From NCBI GenBank assembly GCA_963669155.1, contig OZ022576.1, forward strand, positions 39,797,307-39,861,306: a stretch of DNA of 64,000 nucleotides. Direction: 5' to 3'. Numbering within the stretch: position 1 is the stretch's first letter; the number at the start of each line of letters is the position of its first letter. The position numbers were made by a program, and so were the translations under genes. This DNA is from Arbacia lixula. Lineage: Eukaryota; Echinodermata; Echinoidea; Arbacioida; Arbaciidae. This document shows positions 51,853 to 64,000 of this stretch, one piece after another. The notes beneath the pieces were generated by a model, which saw only the letters and a program-made list of their open reading frames with translations, was not told the origin of the DNA and made no database searches.

Positions 51853-52727
51853 CACCAGCTTCTTCAAGCAGCTCATCTTACCATGTTTTTCTATCGTCCC
51901 TTTCCTCTTCTTCTGTTCCCGCAGCATCGCACGGCTTCTAGCATTACTAACCACACAGCTCGGCGAGCGGGCATCCAGCATCTTGGGCCACCAATCCAAC
52001 CTGTTGCGGCGGCGATGACCTTTAGGCGGTGACCCGAGTTAAGTCAAAACGTGGCGCCATGAAGAGGCTGCTTTCTCGTCTGTAGACCTGGGTATGATAA
52101 GCCTCTCTCTGCGGGGAGACAGACCACAATAATTGGCCTTCATCAAGTGCCTCGAAAGTTTCAATGTTTAAAGTCCGTATCATCTTAATAATGTCAATTC
52201 TTTTGTGCGATTTTTCTCAGTAATACTAAACATAATAACATGTTTGTAACCGTCTGAGTCTTGGCTGATTAATGGAAGCGTTTAACGATTTTTATTTATT
52301 TCTTAACACTGTATCACTACATATTTGGCATTTGTAATAGTAAAATGTATTAATGCATTCGTTGGTACTATTCATGCTGGTGGTGCTAGTTATGTAGGTG
52401 TATGACAGGTGTATATGAGTCATCGTCATGAGACCCGCGTCAGTTGCTAACATGAAATCAGAGAATAATGGAAACATACAACGTCAATCTCCATGAACTT
52501 ATGTATTATTTTATAGTTAACCAACCCTCACAGGAAGTAACAAAGCGAAACATAGTCATGCCATGATCAGAAAGCTTAAATACATTTTAAGATTACTTCA
52601 GAAAAGTATATATTAATGAATGTGAATACAAATTTTATGTCGACTGAAATATTCCTTCCCGGAGACAGATTAACAGGGTGATTTTTTTCTGATCGTAATA
52701 TATAAGTATTCAAAATACTAGAGTCCT

Positions 52728-52769
52728 CCTCCCCCCCCCCCCACACACACACAAACACACATTAAAGAG

Positions 52770-52812
<43 letters not shown>
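52728..52812. repeat. C run and (CA)n microsatellite
   Basis: About 12 Cs followed by two CA blocks, the second about 40 bp and nearly pure. Confidence 0.9.
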
Positions 52813-54721
52813 AACACACATACGTCTCCAATCTCCAACTAACATTATCCTTATAAGGTTAAGGTAACGGAATACATGTCATCAGCTCTAGTCATTGAGC
52901 GCAGAGTGAAGTTTAATAAGCTCTTTAATATGTTTGGGAGGGGGGTAGAGGAGAATCCATTACTAGAACAATCGATTTAACATTCGGTACAACACAGACG
53001 TGTCATGGGACGATGCCATGTAACCTTGGCAGTATATTCCGACAGACACATAGCAGTATCAAGAATCAATCTGCAACAAAGACACAATGGCGTGTGTTCA
53101 GCAGATTTCCTCGTCCTAATCTATGTCATTTGTCTTTCAATAATTAATAGTAGTAACGAACATTTGCGTGATTGGTTAAGTGATGATTGGAAAGTGCAGT
53201 GTCCTTGCGGCACCTTTTACGGCAGACGTTGATTGTTCCACACTTCCATTTGAAGCCCGTTCATAGCAATGATTCATGGACATTGTTGATTGGTGAATAT
53301 GCCTCTTTCCAAACATGAACTTTATGCTACGACTAATTAAGGAACGCCATACATTTCGAGTCAATGGACATGCTAGACGCGCACGCAATGACGCCATTAG
53401 GACTAATCTTTCCAGAATCATTATCTACCTTTCCAACTAGTACTGTATTTAAGCCTATTAGGAACAATGTTGGTTGTAGTTTCAACTACTTCTCTAAGCC
53501 ATGTGTATTGTGTTTATGTTCGGTTGTCTATGTATTTCACCCGCTGGAGAAGCTCTGATGTTTGTCTACCTATCAACCTTATCATCCGATGTATTGATTG
53601 TACAGCGTCAGAAAGAAAGGGTCGTGCGAAAAAGGGGGAAAGGTTATCCTCAGTATCGATAGAAACCCTAGCTCGGAAGTAACTGGGAATCGATAAAGGG
53701 AAAACGCATGTCACTCTATGTCAGGATGACCGTGTCAGGTACGGTATAGGAACTCGCATCGTGTTCGCGGGAATATTTGCAGAACATTTGATGGCCTGTA
53801 ATGATACTGACCCTCGATACTCGACCCTGTATAGTCGTTCTCAAAAATCTTCCTGTTTACATCTTGTCACAAAAAATACCCCGTAGAGTTAAACGGATAT
53901 CACATAATTCATCGATCTTCAAACCCCTCTGTCCTTTTGAGAGTCCCCAATTTGAAATCTGTCGGAAGCTCTTTTAGATTGTAGAGCACTTTAACACAAA
54001 TGTAAGCATGGCATAATGTGACAAGCGTTCATGACGTTTAAGTCGATATCATTACATTCTAAACGACACAAACGTCGTGACGAACAAATAATGTTTTTAC
54101 AGTGATTGGCACAAATATTGACCACGAAACCAGTCTAAAGATACACATTTGCTCAGCAATAATAAATGGCAATTTGACAGGCGTACTAACACGCACATGA
54201 TAAAATGACAAAATGCAATGACGTTTGTTTTGTCACCTAATTCACTTGCCCGAATTTAGAGTTGTCGTGTCCACGATGCCAGAGCAACAAACTCGATTCC
54301 AAGCAAGGATAATAATATAAACGGGACTCCCGAGGTACACCGAGATAGACCAGACACATATAGGTTAACCGTATAACACTAGCCTCAATAGCCTAGATTT
54401 GTAATGGATCTTATTGAAGACGAATTAGAATCCGATTCCCCTCTACGGGATGTCGATTAAGGGTAAGAAGGAAGAATAATTCATCAATAAACCCAGCAGT
54501 CCCTCCACATAATAGTCGCATGACCGATTTCTCCCCATCGCCTGGTTCACGAGACTCGCATTTGTAAACCCAATATCCTGACAGTTCAGGTAGAACATAC
54601 CGCGGGTCGAAGACTTTTATGCCATTTTTGTTTGTCTCGTTTAGGATAGGAATAACTTGAAACAACACTCAGTGTTGGGAGTGATATAAATATGACGTAG
54701 GAGGTCCGTAGTGGGATCAGG

Positions 54722-54911
54722 GGGTGTTTCACCAAGCTGTGTGTAAGTTTCACCAAGATGTTTGTAACGACTTTACGAACGACTGGTTATCCCTTCTTGT
54801 GCTAAATGCGATAACACGCTTTGTTCATTGAGAGTCTGATTTAGCACAAGAAGGGATCACCAGTCGCTCGTAAAGTCGTTCGTAACTTACGAACAGCTCG
54901 GTGAAACACCC
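54722..54911. mobile_element. Foldback MITE-like element with GGGTGTTTCACC termini
   Basis: GGGTGTTTCACC at 54722 is matched by GGTGAAACACCC ending at 54911. Inside, ACGACTTTACGAACGACTGG and ATCCCTTCTTGTGCTAAAT are mirrored by the reverse complements TTTAGCACAAGAAGGGAT and CCAGTCGCTCGTAAAGTCGT. A duplicated TTTCACCAAG unit near the left end breaks the symmetry. About 190 bp, non-coding. No clear target-site duplication. Confidence 0.8.
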
Positions 54912-55383
54912 GCCAGATATGCATTACAAATATTTAGATCACCCGTACCCAAGATCTTCCCCAAATTTTAAGTTATTTTGTATATCCACATCGAGAATTA
55001 CATGAGATGATCTTACTGTAGAAAACAGCTACAAGTATTTGGCACATGTTACTTTGTTTCACAAGTAATACACATAGTTTCCATAGAACAGCAGCTTATC
55101 TCGCACATAAAGGATTTTAAGCGCATGTTCCAATTACGTAAACATGTGATATTTCATGTTAAGACTAGAATAATGTAATTTTATTATTCGAGAAAATGTG
55201 ACTTACATTTAGTTCTTTTCCTGGTTGTTGCTTTGTTGTGCATTTTTCCTTATTTCCAAAATTGTTAAAATATAGTTGAATACGATGCTTCTGAGAGGTA
55301 TGTAAATGTATGAATACTCTCAGACATATTTCCCAGATATGCAAACACATCTTTTCTTGCCGCGGCAGGTTCTTTTCACCTCT

Positions 55384-55536
55384 GGGCCCTGTTGCATAAA
55401 ACTTACCATTGATGATAACTTTGTTATAAATAGCAACTTCAATGGCAACCTTTTATTTGATTGCTGTCCAGCGATAATGGTAATAACCATTGATGGCAGA
55501 GTTACCATTGATTGGAAGTTTTATGCAATAGGGCCC
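55384..55536. mobile_element. MITE-like element with GGGCCC...TTGCATAAAACTT termini
   Basis: The left end GGGCCCTGTTGCATAAAACT at 55384 is matched by AGTTTTATGCAATAGGGCCC ending at 55536, with one mismatch over about 20 bp. Inner ACCATTGATGATAAC and GTTACCATTGAT-type repeats also alternate on both strands. 153 bp, non-coding. Confidence 0.8.
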
Positions 55537-58284
55537 TTATCTCGTTGCGTGAAATTAGCTGTTTCTTCACCTGTGCTGCTTCTTTAAATAGCATTCCATC
55601 CATTGATACCAATCCAATATCAATCATACATAAACATCGAAGTGCTTCGATTACAAGGGCAGATCACACATGGTGTATTATAATGGCAACGGGTATGTTT
55701 GCGACATTCCAGTAAAGTGACACGGTATTTCCATGCCAACCGTGTTCACTACCATAGTCAACCTAATTCTTCGTGTCTTATAGCCCAGTTCCTTCACCTC
55801 TTAACATGCAGCTTGTTCATGCACCGATTGAACAGCACTTCAATGTAGACGGCGCACCCGTCTTAGCCCTGCCCGTATCAGTGTCTACGGACTAATTATC
55901 CTCCCGCGAGAAATGACCGGACGGTTAGCCCGGAAAACAAGACTGAGTGATCAGTCGTGAAATAATACCTATAATATAGGGCATACTGTATCGTGGCTGG
56001 CTGCTTAACCGCACATGATATGTTTCTTTTGTTTTACGATCATGTTATATTCACCTCCATAAGACACACGACTACAAGTATATCGATATGATATCGATAC
56101 TCTGTTTTCTGCACAGTGTTCGAAAGATCCAAACCTTTATAACATTCGTGTATGGGCACCATGCAAATCCTTGATTCGTGTTGTACTGATTGAAGTCCGT
56201 GAACAGAGTTACGTGCAATATAACGGGAAGGATGAGAATCACTCATATTACTTGCATAATCAAGATAACATAATTCATATAAAAGTTCCTTTTATTTCTG
56301 CGTGGTTCTGAAAAAAATATTAGTGTCATTGAGCCAGAAAAAGTTTGTACTAACTTGACATTTGCTTCCGTGCCTATGGCCTTTCTACATACCGATTCCA
56401 GATTAAGGCTATACAGTTACTACCTTGTATGCATGCGACCCATTGGATAGTCTACGAAGTACAGGTTATCCAATAATTAGGCCCCAGGCTTTGCATCAAT
56501 GTATCGAGTAGTTGGTGCTACTGTGGAAATTTAAAAAAAAACGGTCATCATAACATGATATGGAAGCATGTAGTCCGGTTTATACCAAGGTTAACCTTTA
56601 CATGACCATGCCGTGAAAACCCCATTGGCTTATTACACAGCTCCACCGTATTCATGGTAATTAGAGAGTTAACGGGAATGTGGAGTAGCGGGACAAGGGT
56701 GGTACACCGGAACACAGGTCCTGTTCTCTTTAGGTATCAGGATTCTAGCTGATGACTTTATCATTTCGTAACCATTTCCTTCTCGTGATCGGTGTACAGA
56801 TGAGAGTGGAAGTGAAATGAAATCGGAGAAATCTAGCGGCAAACTTTGGGCCTACCATGCTCTACCTTTAAAACCAAATGGCGGTTCACCCGATATATGA
56901 GGGAAAAGAGCGCAGCAAACAAGGACCGGGACGGCCGCCCCTGAGAGCACTTTGATCAAAGAGCATCGTTGCTGTAACCGTGACTCATCTCGACACCATT
57001 TAGGCAAATTAATGCAATCCATTAGAGAACGAAGCAGGCCACAAAACCGCGTCCAGACCATGCGTGTACGGGGTTATATGTCAGTTAACCCTTATCGTAC
57101 CAGACATAATTCAGTTCTACAAGATCTACATGCATTCAATGCGATAGTTCTCCGTATGTGGCTTAAGACGGGGTGTCCCTTTTGCAGGTTGATGTTTTTT
57201 GGTAAAAAAAAAACCCACAAAAAAACACGGAAAATGGAAGAAGATATTGTATCACAACCTCGCTCCTAACAGTCGAACTGGAAACTAACTTCAACCGAAA
57301 TTATAGCGATCACTAGAATTTGAGGAGGTTTTGGCGGATCGTCCGAAACCTATAGCCTAGCGACCGGACACCGCCGTGCGCTATGGTCCTCATCGGTCCA
57401 CTCCACAGTGGATGAGTTCAATTGGAGCAATGCTCGCATAGGGCCGACGAGATTAGCAAATCGTACCTGCTTTATTTTTTATATCGAGACACAAGGATAG
57501 TTGATAAAAAAATATATGAATAAACATACGTGGATGCAATGAAGAATGCATCAAAGCAAAATCTTTGGTGAAAATTTATCAACAACGCCTTCATGCAATA
57601 CTAAGATTTAGATGAACATAGTGATGACATTTTGAGGATATCAGGAAAAACATGACATATTTTCATAACATTTGTGGACACCCCTGTCACATTTGATTTC
57701 GCACAATGAGTGCATTTGCGATCTCGCACCCCTGCCCACACGTCACCCATGAAGTCTCAGGCGGTGCCCGGCCCAGCCCGCGCAACTCAACATAACAAAC
57801 CCATTACCTCACGCCGTATGCTGCATCGGTAGTAAATTAGAGTAGCCATCGAGCAAATGGGTAATGCGCCCATAACGACGTCATCATCACACTCAGCCAC
57901 GGAGACAGAGCTTTCACTGAATGAATAATGAGATAAGAGGAGGAAAAACTACTTCTCAGCTCTTTCTCTGTGTGACATGCGCTAGGACGACCTGTGTCCC
58001 TACAGCTCGTGTGAGTCTTGGTCCGATTTGCTTGCTCGATTATGGAGAGCATTCTTTCCACTATTAACGCCACGATCAATTTTAGCTTCTCATATATATG
58101 TCCAAAAATTTGCTGACATTTGATTTGATTTGGATAAAGCCTCGTCTTTAATCATCGTGGCATGTACGTACGATATAACATTTTGTATTGGGAGGGTGTT
58201 CTTTCTTAAATATGAAGATTTTATGGAAAGTTAAATGAATTGATATTGATAATAATGATCGGCTTTTTCCTCGTACGAAATACT
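55537..58284. other. Stretch without recognised features
   Basis: AT-rich with short frames only; the longest, at 56952-57269, is unrecognised and ends in a Lys-rich artefact of an A run. Small GC-richer patches at 57340-57460 and 57720-57790 show no coding pattern. Confidence 0.7.
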
Positions 58285-58535
58285 CCCCATAGCTCAATTA
58301 TTACCCTGGCTATAGCCAAGCAGCCAAGTTTGTAGCGCTAGAAGCTAGTTAATATGTAATTAGATCAGGAATACTATATTCCTGCCAGGTACCAATTTAC
58401 TACATGTGGACTGAGAGGGACAAGCATGAGCAAAACAACTTGTCCAATGGGGGAAAACACTGGGCTGGTCTAGAACCCAGGATCTCTCTACAAGAGTCAA
58501 GAGCCCTCATCATTCTACCACAAGGCCCTCACTTT
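58285..58535 (-). mobile_element. tRNA-derived SINE, reverse orientation
   Basis: On the minus strand an A-box-like GGCCTTGTGGTAG (58515-58527) is followed 40 bp later by a B-box-like GGTTCTAGACC (58467-58477, one mismatch from consensus). About 180 bp of SINE body follows, containing cactgggctgg, catgtggactgagaggg and ccaagtttgtagcgc on the plus strand. The layout fits a Pol III SINE inserted on the minus strand. Body limits are approximate. Confidence 0.5.
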
Positions 58536-58600
58536 ACAGTTAATGGTTAAAAGCAACATAATGTTACCCCCCCCCCCTTCCTTCAGCGCTTACACAATCA

Positions 58601-59856
58601 ATCTTTATCGCACTTACAAAGAAGCCAGGGGCAATAGAATGCGAGCTGCATAGAACCATCAGTATCATGAGCAGTATAGTGCTTATCTTGCTAAAAGTAT
58701 TTGATGTTGAGAACAAGAAAATGAAAAAAAAATATATCAAATGGTCAATGTGGTTTTGTAGAAGACACTGGGACACGGAATGCAATATTTATGATCATAG
58801 TGCTATCAGAGAGAACCTTGGAAAAAAAGTTTTTCCTATGTTTTATAGACTACAGCAAAGCATTTGATAATGTACACTTTGGACAAATGATAGAAATGCT
58901 TGAATATATCAACATAGATGGCAAGGACCCGAGCATTATAAGAAACTGGAGACAAGAAACAGCAAATAAGATCAATGGTGAAGTCGGTGAGTTTGTAGAG
59001 ATCAAAAAGGAAGCGAGACAAGGGTGTATATTATCACGAGATCTCTTGAACCTATACAGCGAAAGAATCTTAAGAGAGAAATAAAGTATTCCTGGACTGG
59101 TGTTTGGAGGAATCAATAATATACGTTATGACGACGCAGTTTTTATACGTGTAGTAACGTCAGAGGAGCAACTCTAAGAAACCCTTAAGAAAGACAACAT
59201 TGAGAGTAAGAAAAGGGGTTTGTACATAAACTGTAAAAAGACAGAATGCATGGGACATGTATTGATAAAATAGCAAGATCTCCCAACATGTGACATTCGG
59301 GTTCACAGCACACGAAGATCAAAAGAGGAATTGTAATGGCGAACGACACTTTTTCAAAGACGAGAGGTGCTTTATGCAACTGAAATATCGCCATGGCAAC
59401 TAGAATGAGAGTGTTTAACTGATATGTACTACCCATATTGAAATACGAATGTGAGAGTCGGACAGTTTCAAAAGAAACAGAGAAACGGATGAATGCATCA
59501 GAGATGTGGTTCGTCAGAAGAATGATGAGAATACGTTGGACAAGTCATACATCAAATGAACATTGTCTCATCAGAGCGAATACCAACATGAAGCTGCTGA
59601 CAAAAATCAGAACTTATCCAGTTAGGTTCCTAGGACACTGTCCCCTAAGAGGATGACTTGAAAAATTGACTCTGACAAGAAAATTAGAGGGAAAGTGAGC
59701 AAGAGGAATGCAACGGACCACATATCTGAAGATCATTGCAGAATCGAGTAGGAAGTCCACTCTGGAACTGATAGATCACACACATTACAGACATAATTGG
59801 CACAAAATGGTCGCCTATGTCACTAAATAACGGCACTAACAGAAGAAGAAGAAGAA
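58601..59856 (+). mobile_element. 5'-truncated, inactivated non-LTR retrotransposon (LINE) with (GAA)n tail
   Basis: Pieces of one RT ORF appear in the expected order: TKKPGAIECELHRTISIMSS (58616-58675), a shift in an A run near 58725, then GQCGFVEDTGTRNAIFM, FLCFIDYSKAFDNV (RT motif A), IKKEARQGCILS (RT motif B), a TAA at 59082, GGINNIRYDDAVF, RGLYINCKKTECMG, then in another frame ASEMWFVRRMMRIRWT and FLGHC. The catalytic YADD box reads YDD with a residue lost (59127-59135). The copy ends in agaagaagaagaagaa (59841-59856). Several stops and frameshifts make it dead. The endonuclease and most of the fingers are missing. Clade not assigned. Confidence 0.88.
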
Positions 59857-60267
59857 TGCGCCCCCCCCCCCTTTGTGTCTCTCTTTCTAGATGCATCTCT
59901 GTCTTTGTCTCTACCTGTGTAACTACTAAAGCTTTTCTTCTCTATCTCCCTCTATCCCTCATCCACACGCACAAACACCGTGTCTGTCAATTTTTTTTCA
60001 AAACAAAAGGGAAACATGGTGGTTAAAAGCCAGCGGCTAAAAGGCACTCGATATACATTAGCCATCCTATTCACAGTGATCAACAAAACACTCGGGTGTT
60101 CCATCCATAAACACAACCCGCAACAAACACTAACAAAGCTGCGATCAAAAAGTAAAATGCCATTCGAAGGTTCGTTTTATTTCTTAAATGCTGGCTAACT
60201 TCCTCTTAAGTATGAATTACATTTCAGTCATTCAATAAAAACATTGATTTACACATCATAATGGTAA

Positions 60268-60366
60268 AGGCGATGGTAGAGTACTGGCACCGTTCTCGAT
60301 ATAAGCCAAGGGTACGTTTACCGGAATGCTCTCGATCAGGTGGGTAAGGGTTCAAACCTAGCAGCT
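60268..60366 (+). mobile_element. tRNA-like sequence (possible SINE head)
   Basis: Contains GGTTCAAACC (60349-60358), which fits the Pol III B box, and an A-box-like TGGTAGAGTACTGG at 60274. Their ~75-bp spacing is longer than in a normal tRNA gene and no cloverleaf is evident, so this is at most a relic. Confidence 0.3.
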
Positions 60367-62193
60367 GCAACTTGTGTTTTTCATCAAAACATGTTAATCC
60401 ACATAGCTCCGTACCTTGGACCTGATAGAATCCCTAACGACCCAGTACCTAAGATGATAATGCAAAAGCAGTGTTCTCACTGACGAGACTAAATAAGTCC
60501 ATGGACCTAGCATAAATGGACTACGCTCGGATAGACTTCCTTTGATCTATGATGAACGCCGCCTCATACAAATTCAAGACATTCAGGTGTTTTAAACAAT
60601 TAGCTGTGTTTCTAATTAGGCAGTGCTTCCTCTGAATAACAAAATAAAATCTGTTTTGAGAAATAAACCGTTGAGCCTTCGCTGGGAGTTCTTATCTGAC
60701 CTTTTTACACACACTGTGAATTAGTTTTGGGGTGAGCTAATTTAAATTTTGATCAAATTGTAGAAAGAATTTGGTCCGTAACTTTTTCGGACACCTCCGG
60801 ACACGAAATTGCGGTTGTTTCCATGAAAGGTGAAACACTCAATAAACGATTGACAAGATATTTTTTAAGGAAATATGATTGCCCAATGTGCGATGTGGAG
60901 GCATTTCTCTGACATGTTTTCTACAGCATTCTCCTTTTATCACATAAACCAGGGATGTGTTAGGAAGGAGGGACAACTCGAGCATAATATATTCAAACAT
61001 ATGTATGGATACTAAAGCGTGCTGATGAATGTCAAAAGCATTCCACAATCACTGCAATGCTTTGATGTCCCATGCGCTGCACCGTCATTTTGCTGCCGTT
61101 AACTTATAAAGCAATATCTTTAATTCCCTGTTTTGTTTCTCGAAGCTGTGTTTCTTATCACATTTTTTTTTTGTTATTTTCCAGAAAGTTAAGGGGGAAC
61201 ACAACTAAAGATCCTGTATTCGTTTTTCTTCTAAATAATTGTTGAATGATGCACAAACGGAGATATAAGATAATATTCTTACTTACATAAATAACAAATT
61301 TCTTCACTTTCCGGAGATTTCCGGAAGTGTCGGATTTAATCATTATCAAAATTATATATTAAGCTGTTTATTTTCATTAACAGAGTTTGCGTGAATTTTT
61401 ACTAAAAAAAACTGTTTATTCTTGTTCGCTGATATCTCTTTTCCTCACAAAAGTATTGATGCAATCCAACAGAAGTAGACAAGCGGAATAATACTCTACC
61501 TTTCTTTTGTTCTCTCTGAGAAGCCGTTGCTAGGAAATCCAGTTCGCTATTGTTAAAACACATGAAAAGCACATGCTGAGACCACATAATTTTTCGGCGG
61601 TGCCACGCATGGGCTCAAAGAAAGAATGTTGTTTCATATCCTTGCATAACACATCTCTGCATAAACGAAGCAACAATATAACCTGAAATTCACAGAATCG
61701 TATCATCATAAGACGTACTATTACTGCACATGCACTTTAGTACATGAAGTGATTCTGGAATCTTCGTAACGTGAGAGGGGTGTTTATGATAAATATGGAG
61801 CTCTCTACAGCACTACTCACACGATTCTGCTATATATGATCCGGGATCAAAGTGCACACGTCACCATTTACTGACTTCCTGAAGTTGTATTTTATTTCTT
61901 ATTTATGTAGAGTGATTGGTTGAATTTCACGTCTATACGGTGATATATCAGTACTTTTTAATATAACGTTGTTGTATTTGATATGATATTAAGTTGTTAA
62001 ATCATTTTTAATACAAAAAAATCACTTGTAGATGCGAAATTAGACCAGGGGAGTACATTCATGTTCGGTGACATGCAAAGTGCATGGATGTGCAAAGTGC
62101 AAATCTGTAAATCTGAAAGCTCGCAAACAACTAATCACATCGGTACAGACCTTGCACATGTGTTATCATTTATCACTCATGACACAAATATCA

Positions 62194-62195
62194 CC

Positions 62196-62243
<48 letters not shown>

Positions 62244-62425
62244 CTCTGTATCTCTGTATGTCTGTCTCCCTCTCTGTATGTCTGTCTCTCTCTGTCTGTC
62301 TCTCTCTCTCTCACTCTCTCTCTGTCTCTGTATCTCTCTCTCTCTCTCTCTCTGTCTGTATGTCTGTCTGTCTCTCTCTCTGTCTCTCTCTGTCTCTCTC
62401 TCTCTCTCTGTATGTGTCTCTGTTT
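62194..62425. repeat. Poly-C and (TC)n/(TGTC)n compound microsatellite
   Basis: C13 run near 62194, pure TC to about 62240, then mixed TCTG and TC repeats to 62425. Frames of Ser/Leu/Val/Cys repeats on both strands are artefacts. Confidence 0.9.
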
Positions 62426-63689
62426 CTCTACTATCTCAACTACGTGTGCCTCGCATATAATCCTGCATCTCAAGCAATCGAGAACCGTAGCAAATGAGAT
62501 TCTTGTTCCACTGACTCGGTAATATACCATCCGCTTACCTGCTCGTCTTTTCAATATAGTTTATACCAGAATAATGGATGGATCTCGGCTTCATATGGGG
62601 AGTAAATTCAAAATCAAATCAGTAAAGCGGCTTTAACAACCGCTATATCCCCATGTTATCACTCCTAACGACGGGCAATCTACCTATTGGAATCAACAAC
62701 GCTTGATAATGATCACGAAAAAGTACTGTGCTCTTTACATTTTTTCTACCCGAGTTGTTGCTCTGTTCATGACCTTTTTTATATTCCGGTGCACCCTGTA
62801 ACTTAACTTTGCGCTCAGGGGATGGTGTAGGCAGTGATGTAGTGGATCATTACGTTATTTCTCAGTGTGGAGGATTGCCACCTACAACATTTAATCCACA
62901 TAATTTTCTAGTTCATCAATTCAGCGACTAGAAAATAAAATTCGTCAGGTCTAATGAAAAGCGTTGTTACCACGAATTAATAAGATTGCATTATGTACAT
63001 CGTCATTCCCACATCGTGCAATTACGAATAAAATTTATTCAGAGCGTGATTGTAGTTTGTTCTAAAGGGAAACGGGTGATCAATAATATTTGAAATCAAT
63101 GATGGATTTTCAATGAAGTAAGATGAATTACCAACCCACCAGGCTTAACTAGAGTATAGTAATCATGATGGTATCATCAGTAAAAAAAAAAGTGAAATAA
63201 ACGTTGTCAACAAATGCATTTCACTGCAACGTGGATAAATGCTGGCATAAGTGAGTACCTGTCGCTCAAAGCTTGATGGATTGAAAATAGTTTGAATTAT
63301 TTAATATTTTCCCCAAGTGCTTTGGATTTTCCGTTAAGTAATAAATCATTCAACGTCCATATTGCAGTTTGTAATTGTCAATTATATGATTATTTAATGA
63401 CTTTTTAGAGGGAAAGGTATAGAGAACAGTAGAGAAGTTAACGGGATGGGGGTGGGGTGGGTGGGCAGATAGAGTAATCACACATCCGTGGGTAGAAAGT
63501 GGAAGATAAAGACAATGCAACGACAAGACGGTAAGTTCAGAATCTCAGAAGAATGTACGCCCTTTACAACGTATTCAAGCAGCACCTAATAGTGTCAGTC
63601 ACAGACATAAATAATAGAATCTCGTCGCAACTCGTCCGGTATAAGGTTGGCACCTCTGGATTCGCTCTTTGAGACAATCCTTTCCAAAA

Positions 63690-63835
63690 GTGGGAGAGTG
63701 GGGTGGACTGAGACAAGAGACGTAGACAGACAGAAGGGAAATAAAGGCAACGGTAGAGAGACGGACAGACAGACAGACATACCGACACAGAGACAGGGAG
63801 ACAGAGACAGACATACAGACTGAGAGAGAAAGATA
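63690..63835. repeat. (GACA)n/(GA)n-rich tract
   Basis: AGACAGAC and GAGA units interrupted by short unique bases. Confidence 0.8.
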
Positions 63836-64000
63836 TGAGGAGCGAGAGCACATTTGCATCTCCTAAAACGATTCCGTCTCGCTTTGCACCTGCCGCCGCT
63901 TTGGTGACTTTTCCCGGGGATTTTAATTAAAGAGTGGAGACGGAAGGAGTCAGCATTCCTGCTTGTGCATGAGGGGAAAAAGTAAAAGCGCGATCAAAAT

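Larger units (their letters stand above)
48801..54721. other. Gene-poor region with pyrimidine tracts
   Basis: No supported gene. Positions 49200-50500, 52020-52700 and 52820-54700 are AT-rich with only short unconvincing frames. The pyrimidine tracts at 50.5-51.9 kb and a (CA)n run are listed separately. A 54-bp exon-like minus-strand segment at 48893-48946 is discussed as a finding. Confidence 0.7.
59857..64000. other. Right-hand region without a supported gene
   Basis: A C10 run follows the LINE at about 59861. I see nothing recognisable at 60400-62180 or 62520-63680. Frames over the (TC)n and (GA)n tracts are low complexity. A tRNA-like segment near 60.3 kb and two microsatellites are listed separately. 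Confidence 0.7.

Noticed and set aside
62061..62554. Overlapping frames of 125-153 codons on both strands
   Set aside because: They arise from (TC)n and (TGTC)n repeats.

Overview
This is animal nuclear DNA. It is AT-rich, about 96% non-coding, with GT-AG introns up to 25 kb and many (CT)n, (CA)n, (TA)n and poly-C/poly-G tracts, palindromic MITE-like repeats and decayed LINE/SINE copies. The look, and the divergence of the one gene from vertebrate PDE11A, suggest a marine invertebrate, perhaps an echinoderm such as a sea urchin. That placement is an inference; no species marker is present.

The only protein-coding gene I can support is the 5' half of a PDE11A-like dual-specificity cyclic-nucleotide phosphodiesterase. 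It is on the minus strand and reads from about 41 kb down through position 1. Four phase-0 exons splice into a continuous 458-residue reading frame. Exon 1 (40558-39572) holds the N-terminal helix motif, a Ser/Pro-rich linker, an RRAS phosphorylation motif and the start of GAF-A. Exon 2 (14156-14001) carries the NKFDE signature of GAF-A. Exon 3 (4996-4907) ends GAF-A and enters the linker helix. Exon 4 (1543-1403) starts GAF-B. The rest of GAF-B and the HD-type catalytic domain must lie beyond the left edge. A TATA box and a CACGTG E-box at 41.09-41.13 kb form a candidate promoter.

The introns (25.4, 9.0 and 3.4 kb, plus part of a fourth) contain simple repeats, several MITE-like inverted repeats, a tRNA-derived SINE head and a family of hairpin repeats at 33.5-36.7 kb. 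The fourth intron contains an ~80-bp minisatellite that extends into the end of exon 4 and carries extra copies of its splice donor.

The region upstream of the gene (41.1-64 kb) shows no convincing host gene. It holds a degenerate LINE reverse-transcriptase remnant (48.2-48.8 kb), two short MITE-like palindromes (54.7 and 55.4 kb), a reverse-strand tRNA-derived SINE (58.3-58.5 kb) and a 5'-truncated, frameshifted LINE (58.6-59.86 kb) with a (GAA)n tail, lying between two poly-C runs.

No new multi-gene system is visible. The items most worth a second look are the exon-edge minisatellite with decoy donors, the diverged GAF-A ligand-lid segment, the palindromic repeat family and the poly-C-bracketed LINE.
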